Shown: positions 44,386 through 60,937, counted from the stretch's first letter. The stretch is 64,000 nt of DNA from Ecdyonurus torrentis (GCA_949318235.1 OX439137.1:23493653-23557652), one strand, 5' to 3'. Made by a program: numbers and translations. Notes: a model not told the origin generated them from the letters alone.

Positions 44386-44623
44386 TTTGCTAGTTTAAAA
44401 ATACTGATTGTAAACAATATTTTTGAGAGCATTATATTAATGCTGCTAATTAGTATCTCAAGTATTTGAGAAAAATAACAATAACAAAAAAATTAACCGA
44501 ACTGGCATAGAAAATAGCCAAACATGAATAAGTTGGTCCTATACTGAGTTGTGTTATTCATTACTCTAGTATGGCGCCCAAGCGCATTAAATATGATGTC
44601 ATGTGCATTCACTCTATATATAA
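44386..44623. mobile_element. Family A MITE, copy 7 (left end missing)
   Basis: The recognisable part starts at TTGCTAGTTTAAAAATACTG and runs through TTTTGAGAGCATTATATTAA, AGTATCTCAAGTATTTGAGA and AGTATGGCGCCCAAGCGCAT to TGATGTCATGTGCATTCACT. The TGACGTCA core is mutated to TGATGTCA. An isolated family-type end (TATAGGGTGTGG) lies upstream at about 44051 and may be its displaced terminus. Confidence 0.75.
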
Positions 44624-45176
44624 TTTTTGTTGCCCATATTCAGTTTTTGTAAATCAACAGAATAATTACTGCTTCTTCGATTCTCTCTCCCCCCTCCCCT
44701 TGCTGTTGTGTTTGTTTCTACTCCGAACAAATCAATTTTAATTTGATTTCTGTTTAGTTTTAAAGTAGTAAAGCAAATATTATAATTATACCAAAAATAA
44801 GGAAATTTCCTAATAAATTTTCATTGCTTTATATTTTATATTACTCTATACTTTTTTCTTTATCTTACAAATCAGAACATTTTCTCAAAGCATTATAGAT
44901 ATAAAAAAAATTAAAATTTATTATCTTGAAGATATGAACTTTCTTTGATCAAATAACCTATAGAATAAATACAAAAATAAAATGTATAGAGAAGATATAT
45001 GAAAAGGTATATAAATGCTTTGAAGATTGTAACAGATCAAAGTTGGAAATATTTCATAACATTTCAATGCACTTAATAAAGTAGTGTTTATTAAAATGTA
45101 CTGAAAATTATATCTTTGCTTTCTCATCCAAAAACGGATAACTTTACTTGCCTCTATAATAGTAAAATACTACAGA

Positions 45177-45341
45177 CAGAGGCGTATTCAGTTTTTTTTT
45201 TTTTTTTTTTTCGGGGTCTGGACACCCCCCCCCCCCCCGTCAGGTCTGAAAAAGCATAGGAAAAGGGGGCGGTTTTCCCCCTTTTCCTATGCTCAATATA
45301 GACTGGACCCCTTCCGTCGCAAAATCCTGGATACGACCCTG
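45177..45341. mobile_element. hAT-like MITE with exact 8-bp target duplication
   Basis: The ends are CAGAGGCGTATTCAG and the inverse of CAGGGTCGTATCCAGG. ACTACAGA flanks both sides (45169-45176 and 45342-45349), a perfect 8-bp duplication as made by hAT transposases. Inside are a T tract, 12-13 cytosines and a strong hairpin, AGCATAGGAAAAGGGGG (45253-45269) with its exact inverse (45277-45293). It is non-coding. Confidence 0.85.
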
Positions 45342-45594
45342 ACTACAGACACTGTTATATGTATAAAACATAAAAGTCTACAATATTGCTCCGCTCCATG
45401 CATTGCAGATCATCAGATCATTTATTTGATTTGAAAATAACATGACATGTATTATAAAATATAATATTATTATTGCATAAAAAAATAAAAAATAAATAAA
45501 TAAAAAAAACTAAATTACTTCAATGCTTATTGTTTTTGTCTTTTTTTTTTTTTTTTTTTTTTTTCTTATTTAATGTATAATTTACTATATTGAA

Positions 45595-45690
45595 TTTTTT
45601 GAAATCAATTGAACTGACCGATAAGGCTATGCCTTGGTTGGCGTATATGTACCGTGTGGAAATCAATAAAAATAAATAATAATAATAAAA
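45595..45690 (+). mobile_element. Probable LINE 3' tail fragment
   Basis: CCGATAAGGCTATGCCTTGG and TTGGCGTATATGTACCGTGT are followed by GGAAATCAATAAAAATAAAT and a (TAA)n run. An AATAAA-type signal directly followed by a TAA-repeat tail is typical of RTE/CR1-like non-LTR elements. No coding remnant is present. Confidence 0.45.
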
Positions 45691-46796
45691 AAATTGCGTT
45701 TGTGGAGATATTATTATTATTATTTTTTTCTTTACTGATTTTTGTACTATAAAATATAACTATTATTTGTCTTATTATTATAGTTTCAATGCATGATCAT
45801 GCTTCAGTATAAAGAATAATTTATATACGTAATTTTGCTTTTAAAATGTTCTACATCAAAAACTTGAAGACCATGTTTTCATCATGATAACTAAAATGTG
45901 TTCATTACAACAAAAAAAAAAAAAAAAAAAAAAAAAATCTGATCATAACAATTTTTGTTTCTTTCTTCTTCTTATATAAGCAACCCCTTGAAAAAGAAAA
46001 ATTCAAATATAAAATTTCTAGAAGTTTTCTATATTCATAAGGTTGAAAATTATTAAGATATATTATTAATTTTAACCTTTCTTATTCTTGTTATACCTGA
46101 CCCCTATGGAAAACCTGAAGGTCGGGAAACTTTGTATTACGTCATATTTTTTATTTATTTTGCAAATAATATTTTTTCCTTCTGGAAATTAAAAATACAG
46201 AATAAAATAATTAAAATTTAATATTTTGTCGTCTAAAATTGTTCTTATGTATGTGTAAATAATTACTAAAGTTATATTACAGAAAAACTAATTATATAAT
46301 TATTTTTAGTAATAAATAAACAAATATTTAAATTTAAAAGAGACAGTTTTCTGGTTATGAATTTCAAGGTTGAATGGCGAGACTACTCTTCAAAATTACC
46401 AAACTTAATACTGACATATACTTTTACAATTATGATATGTTACTTAAATAAATCATAAAAATATGAAATTAAAAATGTTGTTTTAATATTGGGGGGAGGG
46501 GTGGGGACGAATCTAGTTTACATTAACCGGTGTTACCGGTCATATTTTGATTATTATTTGTATTTTAGCCTAAAACATGTATAAAAGTGCGTCTACCCGA
46601 CTTCAGTGGCAGTTTTCTAAAAAAATATATTAATCAAGATAAGATGCGATTCATCAAAGCCACTTAAGTCACTTAAATTCTTAACAATTCTTATATAAAT
46701 ATGCTTAGAAATTCTAATGTTTTCGGATTCTTCAAGCTTTTGGGTGTTTCAAGTGCTTTCATGAATCGCACCATAATCTCGCAATGCTTACGAATG
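45691..46796. other. AT-rich spacer
   Basis: It contains an A tract at about 45910-45937 and a short G-rich patch at about 46490-46508 followed by ACCGGTGTTACCGGT, a small palindrome. No gene was recognised; the frames on both strands across 46691-46993 overlap the next MITE and are incidental. Confidence 0.5.
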
Positions 46797-47003
46797 TATA
46801 GACCGGTTGCACTCATATTTAATAGTTGCCCGATTACAACGATTGCTCCTAATAAGCTCGAAGAATATGACAAAAATTTAATCATTTGAAATGAACTCTT
46901 TTTATGTGAAAAATTAGGAGAAATGATGTTTATTCTATGCTGGACAATGCAATAGGCACCAAAAACATGGCGACAAAGCGCAAGGATATGCAAGGGGTCT
47001 ATA
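46797..47003. mobile_element. Family D MITE, copy 3 (internally deleted)
   Basis: It has the same ends as copy 2 (TATAGACCGGTTGCACTCAT and ATGCAAGGGGTCTATA). About 90 bp of the left half are missing between TTTAATAGTTGC and GCTCCTAATAAGCTCGAAGA. It is otherwise colinear with 35037-35332 and in the same orientation. Confidence 0.87.
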
Positions 47004-51119
<4,116 letters not shown>

Positions 51120-51369
51120 AGCCTCGGTATGGGAAAATAAACACATTTTGACAGTTTTAAAATACTATTTTTTATAGCATTGATACTGTTAACAGGTATA
51201 TACAGTAGGTGTTCATTCAAGAATGCGTAAATAATAATAACACAAAATTTTACTATTTCCCAAAGAAAATAGCCAAAAATCACGTTGGTCCTATCCTGAG
51301 CAATGTTATTCATTGCTCCAGTATGGCGACGAAGCGCATTCAGAAATGACATCACGCACATACACCCAT
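51120..51369. mobile_element. Family A MITE, copy 8 (left end truncated)
   Basis: It starts within the left subterminal block at GCCTCGGTATGGGAAAATAA. It then follows the family through ATTTTGACAGTTTTAAAATA, CCAAAGAAAATAGCCAAAAA, CTGAGCAATGTTATTCATTG and GCACATACACCCATA. The palindrome is mutated to TGACATCA. Confidence 0.8.
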
Positions 51370-52737
51370 ACGAGCTTTGAATAGATCTTTCAAAACGTAC
51401 TAAATAAATTTATAAAATTCCATAAAAATATATTATTTTAATTATTCCTTATTGTACTGTATATATTTATCAAATAAAAAGTATAAATATTGGCTGTTAC
51501 ATGTGTACCACATTTGCAAAAAATCACTACATTTTTAAATGAGGAAAAAATTTACAAGTATAATTATTGCGTGATAGTTGTTAATAATAATTTCCATAAT
51601 AATAATTATAAAAAAGCATTACAGCTCTAAAAACTTGAGTCATGATATTATATTTAAATTTTAATTGCCTTTCATTACAATTTTATATATCTGCTTAAAA
51701 AAAAAAAAAAAAAAAAAATACGAAAAAGCATTTGCAAAAATTATTATTTTGTATAGTATCAGTTATTGTAGGAAAAAAAATTGCACTCAAATTTAGAATA
51801 CAATATTTTTAATGACACATCGCATCGTACAATGTTAATAGCAATAACCTTTTCTGTTATAAAATAATAATAATAATTTTCGAATTTTAGCTTCTATATG
51901 CTATCAATTTCAGATTTTTTTTTTATTTTAATTCAATGCCGTGATTTTTTTAATGTGTTTTATTTGTATTATTGCAAATAGCTCTTTTATTATTATTATT
52001 CACCAGTATATTATAAAGAAATTTTGAGAAAAGGATCTATATTTTTTATATTTAATCTTTTTCCTTGGCATTTTTGATCTGGAAATTTAAATTCTCTATA
52101 TTTTATATTAATAAAAAAATATATAATATAAAATGAGTAAACCTTTATTCAATAGTATTGCTTTGCATTGAAAATAATAGTACATTTCTTCCATAAGGAA
52201 ATGTTGATTTTTTTTTTAAAGATTATACCAAAATATGATCACAGAAAAAATATCACAGAAGATAAAACATTTCTTTGATTAAAACAATATAAAACCACAC
52301 AAAAATGGCATTACAAATCCGTCACCAATTTGAGAGCGACTCGTTATATAAAATATTATTTTTATTACACAAAAGAAAATCTACATTTCAAAAGATTATG
52401 CTTTTCTTTTGACTTTACTTTTTTATATATACATATAATATAGATACTCTAATCAAAATTATATTCAACTTTTTTTTTTTGTATTATTTTTATATAAAAA
52501 AAAGAATCATTATATAGTTCTACATATTTTTCGCTATAGTCTATAATACAATATAACGCTATTATAAAAATAAAAACAGACAGAAAAATGAACGGTACTA
52601 TAAAAAAGAGTGAAGTTAAAAATGTATCTCTCTCTTTCTTTTTCTCTACTATAAAATGCAAGGTAGGTACCGTTTGATTTGTATTACTGTAGTAGTGTAT
52701 GCCAAGCACGCCCTTTTATTATACTATATGCATTGAA

Positions 52738-52803
<66 letters not shown>

Positions 52804-55543
52804 GTTTTTTAAATGCATACAGGTAAACAGGTATAATATAGTTACCAAAAGTATAAGGGAGGGATTTCTAAAAAAAAAAAAAAAAAAACTATTGTAACTA
52901 GTAAATCACATCATTGTTACTATTGTTGTATTTTTTTTTCTGCTATTTTTTTCCAGTGCACTTGTCATAAAATACCGCATCGTTTAATGATTACGGTTTT
53001 CTTAGAACTGACCGATTTATATTTCTTTCTATTTTATGTAAGATTTTGAAGGTATATTCAAAAAATATTGGTCCAATTTAATGTATAAGGTGTATAATTT
53101 TTGTATTAAAAATAGCATTAGTGCATTCTAACTTTTTATTAGTGGTTCAAAAAAAAAAAAAATTAAAAATTAAAATCTGCGGAAATAAATTATTGATTTT
53201 TTTCCCTCTTTACTTCCAAATAAGAGAACGTGTGCTTTCGTATTTATTAAAGATAATAAAAGCAATTAGTTTAATGTCAATTTTGAATTCATTTTTCTAC
53301 ATCCCGGACATGCAAAAAAAAAAAAAAAAAAAAAAAATGTAAGTTTTAAAATATATGTTATTACCGGATATAATAATTTTTATTTTATATATAGTTTTGA
53401 AAAGTAGTATCATCATTTACAAAATATAGAAATCAGTGCTATTGAATGTAACATATAAATACTGTATGTTTAGTGTGTCCGTTCATTGAAAAAAATGCAT
53501 ATTATATACAAAACGATCAATAAATGCAACAAGTGAAAAACTCCCTCTATCAGCTCATAAATGTGCATCACACCATCCCCCTCTTTATATTTAATTCTCT
53601 TTGTCGTATCAAAAACACCACCATGAAGTATTAGACCATAGATTTTTATTGCAAAGCTCTTGTCCGTTCATCGACAATTTTTTTCTTTCTTTCTATTGTC
53701 AAATACAAAGTGTTTTTACCACATATAAAGCTTATCTTTATATATATTACAATAGGAATACCAGCTTTATTAAATTTCTAATAATTTTGAAGTGTTGTGT
53801 ATTATTACTTTTTTTTTTTCTTTCACAAGATATTACGTGATAAAAAATTACGATTATTATGATTGAAATACTTTAGATTCAATTTTGTTTAAATTAGATT
53901 TTTTTTTTTCGTTCTACAAGTACAATAACTTATATTTGTACAATAGAATCTAAAGAGTTATTATTTATATCATTAAAAATAGTAATATAGTTATACTCTC
54001 AAATTTATTTTTATTTATGTTAGTTTTTATAGTTTCTAGAAACAACAGAAATCAATTATACACGATCATGCACCTCAAATGTGTGTGTTTTCATCCCGCA
54101 CTCTCATATTAATACAAAAATTTTATTCTTGTACACAAGATATCAAAACTTGTTAAAGGAATTATATAAAAAAAAATTAAAAATTTCTATTTATTATAGA
54201 ATACGTAAATAAAAATATTCTAGAATATAAATTTTGAAGATTTTCACTTTAGACATAAAGTATTATTTTTTTTTTTCGTATATATGTCACTGCAATATAA
54301 CTAACGTTAACAAAAGAGTAATACAAAGCTTATATATTGGTTGTAGTTAAGCCCTACTTCATATATATATATAAAATTTTTAGCTTAGTGACCTCAAAAA
54401 TACGAGAAAATCTCTTCTTTTATTCAACGTCTTATATAAAGCAAAGTAAAAAAAAAAAAAACTTTAGAATATCAAGTTGTTGGAATCATGTTCTCTATTT
54501 TTTTCTTTTTTTAAAAAACTCTGGAAAAATCAACGTATTATATTTTCAAGGTTAATTAATAACTAATGAATTATTGACTCTGAATTTTTACTATATAATA
54601 ACAAATTTTGTTATTATTTGAATTTTGACTGAGTTAAAATTATTTTACGTAATTTTTTTATTATACGCCGGAAAAAAAATGCACAATTGTACTCATTATT
54701 TAAATTAGTCTATTACAAATATTGTACGTATTAAAATTTGATGGCAATGTCACCATAAAAGATATTATCTATTATAGTTTTCATTTGACATTTTAATAAA
54801 TATAAAAATGTACTTTTGAACGGTAATATAGGAAAGCGGAGATTATTTTATTTCCACTAAATTATAGTGGAAGTATTCATAATATAGAATATAGAACTTT
54901 TATTTTAATTTAACCTAAATTCACACTAAATTTTCACCTACATATAATAAAGTGTATTCATATATAATAAACATAAAATTTAAATGCATTTTGGTTTACC
55001 GCACACAGTTTTATATATTATATATACAAAAAAAAAAAAAAAAAAAAAATTCATACCGCAAAAACAAACAACCGGCTTGGTTATAAAAATGCTATATAAT
55101 GTCTGGCCGAAGAATTATATTCATATATAAAACATATACTTATATATAGTGAATAAAACTACCCTGAATGGGTCAACGTTATACCTATTACTGGACAGTA
55201 CCAATTGCATTGGAACCTATTTTTTTAAAATTTGCCAGCTTAAATTTGCGCAGCGAGTAAAAATTCTATAAATCAAAATTCCTTCAGATTCAAAATAAGC
55301 TTGATGAGGGGGGGGGGGGTAATATATCACTTTGAATAGCTGAAATTAACTTTAGAAGGGTATTCCGGACAATACTTCTATATATATAATTCACCGCACA
55401 CCTGTATTAAAAGAAAATGCTATACTCATGAATCGTATTTATATAAAAATGAGAGAACATTTTTGCTGATAGCAAAAGTCTTATTAATCGAGGAATATAA
55501 GTTTATACAATAAATATGCGTAAATATAAAATAACTCACTTAC
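51370..55543. other. AT-rich, presumably intronic DNA below the signal-peptide exon
   Basis: It contains a (GA)n array at 52744-52801, A tracts at about 51696-51718, 52870-52889, 53313-53336 and 55028-55049, and an 11-nt G tract at about 55308-55318. If the exon at 55544-55643 is real, this is the start of its first intron. I could not find a following exon with an acceptor in phase 1 here or further left. Confidence 0.4.
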
Positions 55544-55643
55544 CTCTTGTACTAATATCCACATCAGATGCAGATGATATTAAACCACCTAATAATAATA
55601 AAACACATACACGCAATAATAGCGAGTCCGAATAACAAGTCAT
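55544..55643 (-). CDS. First coding exon of a secreted or membrane protein gene (signal peptide)
   Basis: The exon encodes an N-terminus that would direct the protein into the secretory pathway. From an ATG at 55643-55641 it reads MTCYSDSLLLRVCVLLLLGG and continues LISSASDVDISTR, 33 codons plus one base. A short polar start, a hydrophobic core (about residues 8-22) and a small-residue SSA|SD site near residue 25 fit a classical signal peptide. The exon ends in AAGAG|GTAAGT, a full-consensus 5' splice donor (intron from 55543 downward, phase 1). The ATG is preceded by an A-run, a favourable invertebrate start context, and by a moderately GC-richer, promoter-like region at 55800-56100. No further exon was recognised, so intron 1 may span the rest of the window to the left. 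The protein family cannot be told from 33 residues. The exon itself is fairly convincing; expression is unproven. Confidence 0.6.
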
Positions 55644-55799
55644 TTTTTTTTTATTTATTTATTTTTTATTTATTGAATATTATATAACTATATCAAAAAA
55701 AAACAAAAATTTAATAATAATTTTTTTTTAAATTTACTAATAATAATATTTTTTTTTTTTTTTCACATAAAAAGTACACTATAATATATTATGGCCACG

Positions 55800-56100
55800 T
55801 TGCACATTGTTCTAACACAACACACCTGTTTAACAGGCGGAATCATATAATCGTACTCTCTTACTCTCTTCTCTCTCTCTAGTATTCCAAACGGTGGTTA
55901 CTCGATGACTGAAGTAAGGGGATTTGAAAAAAAATTAAAATAAGGTTCTGAGAGCCACGCTGCTGAATAGAGGAATATGACCGGTTAACCAATGCGCAGG
56001 TGCCGGAGTTTACTTCTTAGTTTTAGTGCTAGGTGGCAGACTTGTCAATGAAATCTTCGGCTGCGTTCTCCAAAGTTACGTAAAAGGTTTCATATTATTT
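55800..56100 (-). promoter_or_regulatory. Candidate promoter and 5' UTR of the signal-peptide gene
   Basis: This stretch is noticeably richer in G+C than its surroundings. It carries an arthropod-type initiator TCAGTC on the minus strand (55912-55907), about 265 nt upstream of the ATG, and a CCAAT box (55989-55993) in inverse orientation to the gene, 77-86 bp further upstream. No clear TATA box is visible at the expected spacing. Between the initiator and the ATG are an A/T-rich leader and a CT-rich segment. The assignment rests on position and motifs only. Confidence 0.35.
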
Positions 56101-57239
56101 TAAATTTGTTTTTATTATGAAGACGAGGTCCAATTTTAGGTCCAGATTTGAATATAAATAAGAAACAAAAATAATTCTAATGAAAAAGTTTTTTTTTTTT
56201 TTTTTTTTTTTTTTTTGGAAAGTGCACTTTAAAATTTTTGCTTCATATATGTGTCGTATTAAGTCTCTTAATTTAATATAGTAACATATTTGAAAACTTC
56301 CAATCTAATAAAATATTAAAAAAAAAAAAAACTGTCATTAGGTAATGTAATCAATCCAAAAAGATCGAATTAAATTTACAAATTTGAAAATTCCGAATTT
56401 ATATTCTTAAAAAAAATCTCTCGCACTCTTTCCCCTGAAAAAAATATTATAAAAGTTTGCTAATTTCTGTTTTTCAGATTATAAATTTTATATTATAAAT
56501 ATTATTTCAATTAAGCTTATATGGAATCACAATACAGGGTCAATGATCTAAATAATTTTTAAACATACGAAGTATCAATGTCAAGTTTAAGGTTTATCAT
56601 AGTCGCGAAAAATAAATAAATCAACATAATTAAATTGCCAAAAAAATATCTTGAAATTTACATTCAAATTACTTCACGAATCATTTCAAGTTATTTTTAC
56701 ATAAATTTTGAATAAAACTCATATTTTGAATTCAAAATTACATTATTATTAATATTTTTATATATAAAAGTTTTAACTCGCTAAATATATATAGCCGCCA
56801 ATTTATAGCTTAGTGTGTACCTGGTACAGGTAGGTACGAGACATCAAAGTCACGAGATGAGGGGAAATATATAATTTTTTTAACCTGTTGCTAGCAGTGT
56901 GTATTTCCCCTCTTTTTCTTGTCATTTACGTAATAACGTCATAATTATGACGTCACAATGAAAGAAAAAATATATAATATAAAATATAAAGAAGTATTAA
57001 TAAAGAAAAATGGTTTTAACGCTTGCAAAAAGACGCGAAAGATAAATATGCTAAATTGTATTGTGTTCGTGTCATTGAACCGATTTTTTTTTTTTTTTTT
57101 TTATTATTATTATTATTAAGGTGTCATTGTTTTTAGAGTAGTATTTATACCGTGAAATATGCACATACGTGATTTTAAAACGGGCATTAACATATTTTTG
57201 AGCCAAGTTCTTATTATCTTTATTATATTATTATATATA
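56101..57239. other. AT-rich spacer upstream of the signal-peptide gene
   Basis: It contains T tracts at about 56189-56216 and 57085-57102. A stem-loop at about 56859-56918 pairs GAGGGGAAATA with TATTTCCCCTC. TGACGTCA is at 56948-56955, preceded by TAACGTCA on the same strand. The TGACGTCA lies roughly 1 kb upstream of the candidate initiator, outside any recognised repeat. Confidence 0.5.
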
Positions 57240-57576
57240 TAAGGGTGGTTACATTCATGTAAAAGTCGACGCCATATGTGTATGTGTATAATAAACACTA
57301 TAAATAACTTAATGGGCATAGCTATGGAAAAATAACACATTTTGCCAGTTTTAAAATACTTAAAAATATATTTTTGCGAGCAATAACGCCTGAACAGGTT
57401 GAATTAGTTTACAAAGTATGGAGAAAAAGCATAATAATAAAAACAAATCAACTAATTTTCCAAATCAAATAGCCAAAAACCAGCACGCTGTGTCTTATGA
57501 TGGAGCAATATTTCTCATATTGCTCCAGTATGGCATCAAAGCGCATTCAGTATGACGTCATGCGCATACACCGATA
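57240..57576. mobile_element. Family A MITE, copy 9
   Basis: It begins TAAGGGTGGTTACATTCATG and ends ATGACGTCATGCGCATACAC, then CGATA. Family blocks are AGTCGACGCCATATGTG, ACACATTTTGCCAGTTTTAA, AATAGCCAAAAACCAGCACG and GCTCCAGTATGGCATCAAAG. Near the right end, GGAGCAATATTTCTCATATT, then GCTCC, forms a small local hairpin. It carries TGACGTCA at 57553-57560. Confidence 0.85.
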
Positions 57577-58894
57577 CACAGATCACATATTTTAATGGTT
57601 GATGTTAATTATTTAAAAAAAAACGAATTACATATTTATTATTGTTATATTTTATTTCTTTAATCAGTAAATACTGACAATGATAGCTCCCCCTATAAAA
57701 CTTTGTTATGCATTTTTAAAGGGGTTTATTGAAAAATCATTAAAATATTAGTGCGATTTGAAAAACCTTAAATACGTGCTATAGTAATACGTATAAAATA
57801 TATGAAAATATGGGGCAAATTAATAATAAAAATTCTGTCATGTGTCAAATTAACGCAGTACATTGAGGCTTAATTATTGGTGTGCCCAGAAATTTAATAA
57901 AAAGTGATCTTCAAATATTTATACTGAAAGCAGAAACAGGGTGCCAAAAAGTAATACAAGAAAAAATATATTATATTCCTGAAGTAAAAAAAAAAAAAAA
58001 ACTTTTTTTTTATACTTTAACTCGTAATACATGTCCAACCAAGGCAATTGTCTTATCGGTTGAATTTAATTAGAATACAACTATATATTTTTCATTTCAA
58101 ACAAAAATAACTGAAATAAAAATTATTTTTCAATATTATTACAATAATCAAAACAAAAAAAAAATGATACGAGTTCATTTTTCTCCGTAAAATGTAAGTA
58201 TAAGAAAAATACAGTCATATAGTAAAATATATTTTATAAAATTATTGTTCATTTCATGGCTTATGAACTATAACTTCGTAGCAAGTAAACTATAATTATT
58301 TGCTCTGGAAATTCTAAAATAATGTATATAAGCGCTCAAATAACGCAATTTACTTTGCCCTTGAATTGTTGTTTGTAACATATTATTGTCATTTTGCCAC
58401 AACTTTCTGCTTCGCCCACTTATTTCAATGACTTTATGTAACGTAATGAGTGGTATTTGAAATTCTTTATAACTATACAGTATACCGCGCGTAAATAATA
58501 ATAATAAAAACTTTTTTTTTTTTTGCTATATATAGTAACTTTAATGTGACTAATTATAAATTTATGATGTAAAGATTTTCAATCTTGTATTGAAAATTAA
58601 TAAATAATGGAACCATATTGTGAACATTTCGTACGTATCATAACGGAGTAAACCATTATTATTATTATTATTATATAAGAATCTTCATTTTTATAGAAAT
58701 AATGCGGCTTCACGTTTCAAAAAGATCGCAAATATTTTTATTATTACTATATTCTTTCCCCAGAAACAATTTTTATACATAAAAAATTTTAAATTATATA
58801 CTTTTTTTTAAACAAATATTTTCTAAATACTTATTTTTTTAAAATAAAGATATGAAGATATAAGAGAGAAAAATAATAATCGTATTTCGCTTAC
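57577..58894. other. AT-rich spacer without recognised genes
   Basis: A Met frame at 57882-58073 contains a Lys run and no motif and is not called. A tract at about 57987-58000; (ATT)n near 58658-58674. Nothing else stands out. Confidence 0.5.
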
Positions 58895-58982
58895 CATTAA
58901 AGATTTCTGAAGATTTCACCTTATGGTTATAATGATCATGATGTCTTGTCTTAAAAACAGCAACCACTAAATCTACTTCCAT
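58895..58982 (-). CDS. Weak candidate first coding exon
   Basis: An ATG at 58982-58980 opens a frame of 29 codons plus one base (MEVDLVVAVFKTRHHDHYNH, then KVKSSEIFN) ending at TTTAATG|GTAAGC, a good 5' splice donor. The codon directly before the ATG is a TAA stop, so translation would have to start here unless an acceptor at GGAAG|TA, just inside, makes it an internal exon. The peptide is basic and His-rich, with no signal peptide and no domain I recognise. It is 3.3 kb upstream of the signal-peptide exon on the same strand. A chance ATG-to-GTAAG frame of this length is quite possible in AT-rich DNA. Confidence 0.25.
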
Positions 58983-59278
58983 TTATGATCATATTTCTTC
59001 AAGTAATAAAAAATATATAAAAAAAATCACGTCGAAAGAAAAAAAAAAAAAAAAAAAACTTCGGCTGCAACAATAATAGTATAAAAAATTAGACATTTTT
59101 TTCTTTACATAAATCTTTTACATTTAAATCATCTTTTTTTTCTGCATCATTTAAATAATGCCGTAAAAGCTGTCAAAACATGTCAAAAAGCTCATGGCAC
59201 CTGTAAATGAAGAGAAATTTTCTATCTCATTTGCAGTCGAGGCGGCAATACAATCTAAAAAAAAAAAAGTTTATTTTA

Positions 59279-59391
59279 ACTTTTGAGTTTTAGTGCGCTA
59301 AAGTTTTATATTTTGAGTGCCCTGAAAAAATTCAACATTTTGGATTCCAGGACGCTCAAAATATAAGACTATATAGTGCGCTAGAACTCAA
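59279..59391. mobile_element. Foldback element, about 45-bp arms
   Basis: The left arm TTTTGAGTTTTAGTGCGCTA, then TTATATTTTGAGTGCCCTG, is mirrored by CAGGACGCTCAAAATATAAG, then TAGTGCGCTAGAACTCAAAA. The arms enclose a loop of about 25 bp. It is a MITE-like hairpin, a singleton in the window. The next 45 bp contain CGTCACCCGACGTC. Confidence 0.7.
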
Positions 59392-59759
59392 AACGTTATG
59401 ATAAACTCATAACGTCACCCGACGTCAATTTTTACCTAAAACAAAACAAACATTTTTTTTTTTCTAGACTGGATCACTTATCTCCTTAAAACACTTCCTA
59501 AGCCAACTTAATCTACCTAAGAGCTTTTAAGTTTCCTGTAACCACATTATGAAGGTTCGCTGATTGCAGCATCAAAATTTCCTTCTATAAAAATATGCAC
59601 ATTTTTATTACCTTTTCAGGTCAAAATATTCTACTCCAGAATAAGTGAATGATTTAATTTAATCAAATAACTATAATACTTTTCCAAATCTGCAGCAAAT
59701 TACATTGATTTTCTATTAACCAAGTAATATAGTAATAAAATAACTAATATATAACTATT

Positions 59760-60110
59760 TTTAACTTAAGGATTGTATATAGATGGCTTGTATCTCAAAA
59801 ATTTAAAAGAAAACTTCGAAAGTTTATAATGCCATTTGAAAGTTAATTGTAACAGCTGCCAATGATAAAATTTTCAGAACCCATGACCATCAGATAAGAG
59901 AGAAAATAATTATTGAAAATAAAATGGGCTCTTATGGGACTAAAACTTCAAAAAAATCGTAATTTAAAATCTAGCATGGTGACCTTAATTTTTTTTAAAA
60001 TTTTTGAAGATACCATATCCTAATGTATCACTGTGCAAAATTTCAGATTTTTCTTTCTTTACAATTTGTTAGTCAAATTCCGCAGTGCCTGATTTCCCAC
60101 CTTACAATGT
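59760..60110. mobile_element. Diverged family F relative
   Basis: In inverse orientation to 1584-1933 it shares CTGAAATTTTGCACA(A/G)TGATAC, a GGTCACC(G/A)TGC block and CCCATAAG(A)GCCCA(A/T)(T)GTT-like sequence in the same order. The termini have lost the clean TTAAGGGAGTAGGG end, so the boundaries are approximate. Confidence 0.55.
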
Positions 60111-60825
60111 TTATTATTATTACTCTTGTTTATGATAAATGATAAAATAAAAAAAAAAGTATAAATATTTATAAGCTCCTTTTTATTAAACCAATTTTTT
60201 AGGTACAAAAATTAACCAAAATTGTAATATACATACTGCCTTATTTATTATTATATTTTTTTAAAGACATTACAAGAAAAGAAAGGGTATGCTTATAATT
60301 ATTTTAATATAGTGAAATATACTGTAGTTGTTTTTTTTAATTCACAAAGTATAATTATACAAATTAATATTATCATTATTTTTAAAGCAAATATTTTAAA
60401 GCAAAATATACAAAACATAAAACTAACAACTTAATTATTTCTCGTTGAATTTAGGATTGAAATTTTCATATTTTATCAATCTTCAAAATCTCAGATTTTT
60501 TTATGGCAATTTCTTAACCATTAGAAAACACTTAAAAAAAAAAGAGTTGCAATTATTGTAAAACTTTACTTATTATTTTACTTATTTTTATGAGAGATAC
60601 GTATTTTAGAGAATTATTTCCATATAATAAGTATTTTTTAACTTAAAAAGCCATGATAAAACACATTAAATTATAAATACATAAAAAAAACTCAAAATAG
60701 AAAAAAATTGTTCAAAAATTATTATTAATGATCTACTTAATTATATCCCAAATTTGAAACATTATCAGAAAACAATAGTTTACAATAACTTGATTAATCC
60801 CAACAAAATAATATTTAAAGCCCTA

Positions 60826-60937
60826 TGACCTGTTTGCACAGTGCAATAAATTTAAGATGTAATAATTGTGATTGCAATTTTTATGCAGTTAAATTTATTA
60901 CATGTTGAAAAATGCTGTTTTAAGTATAAACAGGTCA
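60826..60937. mobile_element. Family K foldback MITE, copy 2
   Basis: The left end is TGACCTGTTTGCACAGTGCA and the right end AGTATAAACAGGTCA. Inner AAATTTAAGATGTAATAA and TTAAATTTATTACATGT are also inverse-related. It has the same end sequence as copy 1 at 6600-6738. It lies 27 bp from the nested palindrome at 60964. Confidence 0.65.
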
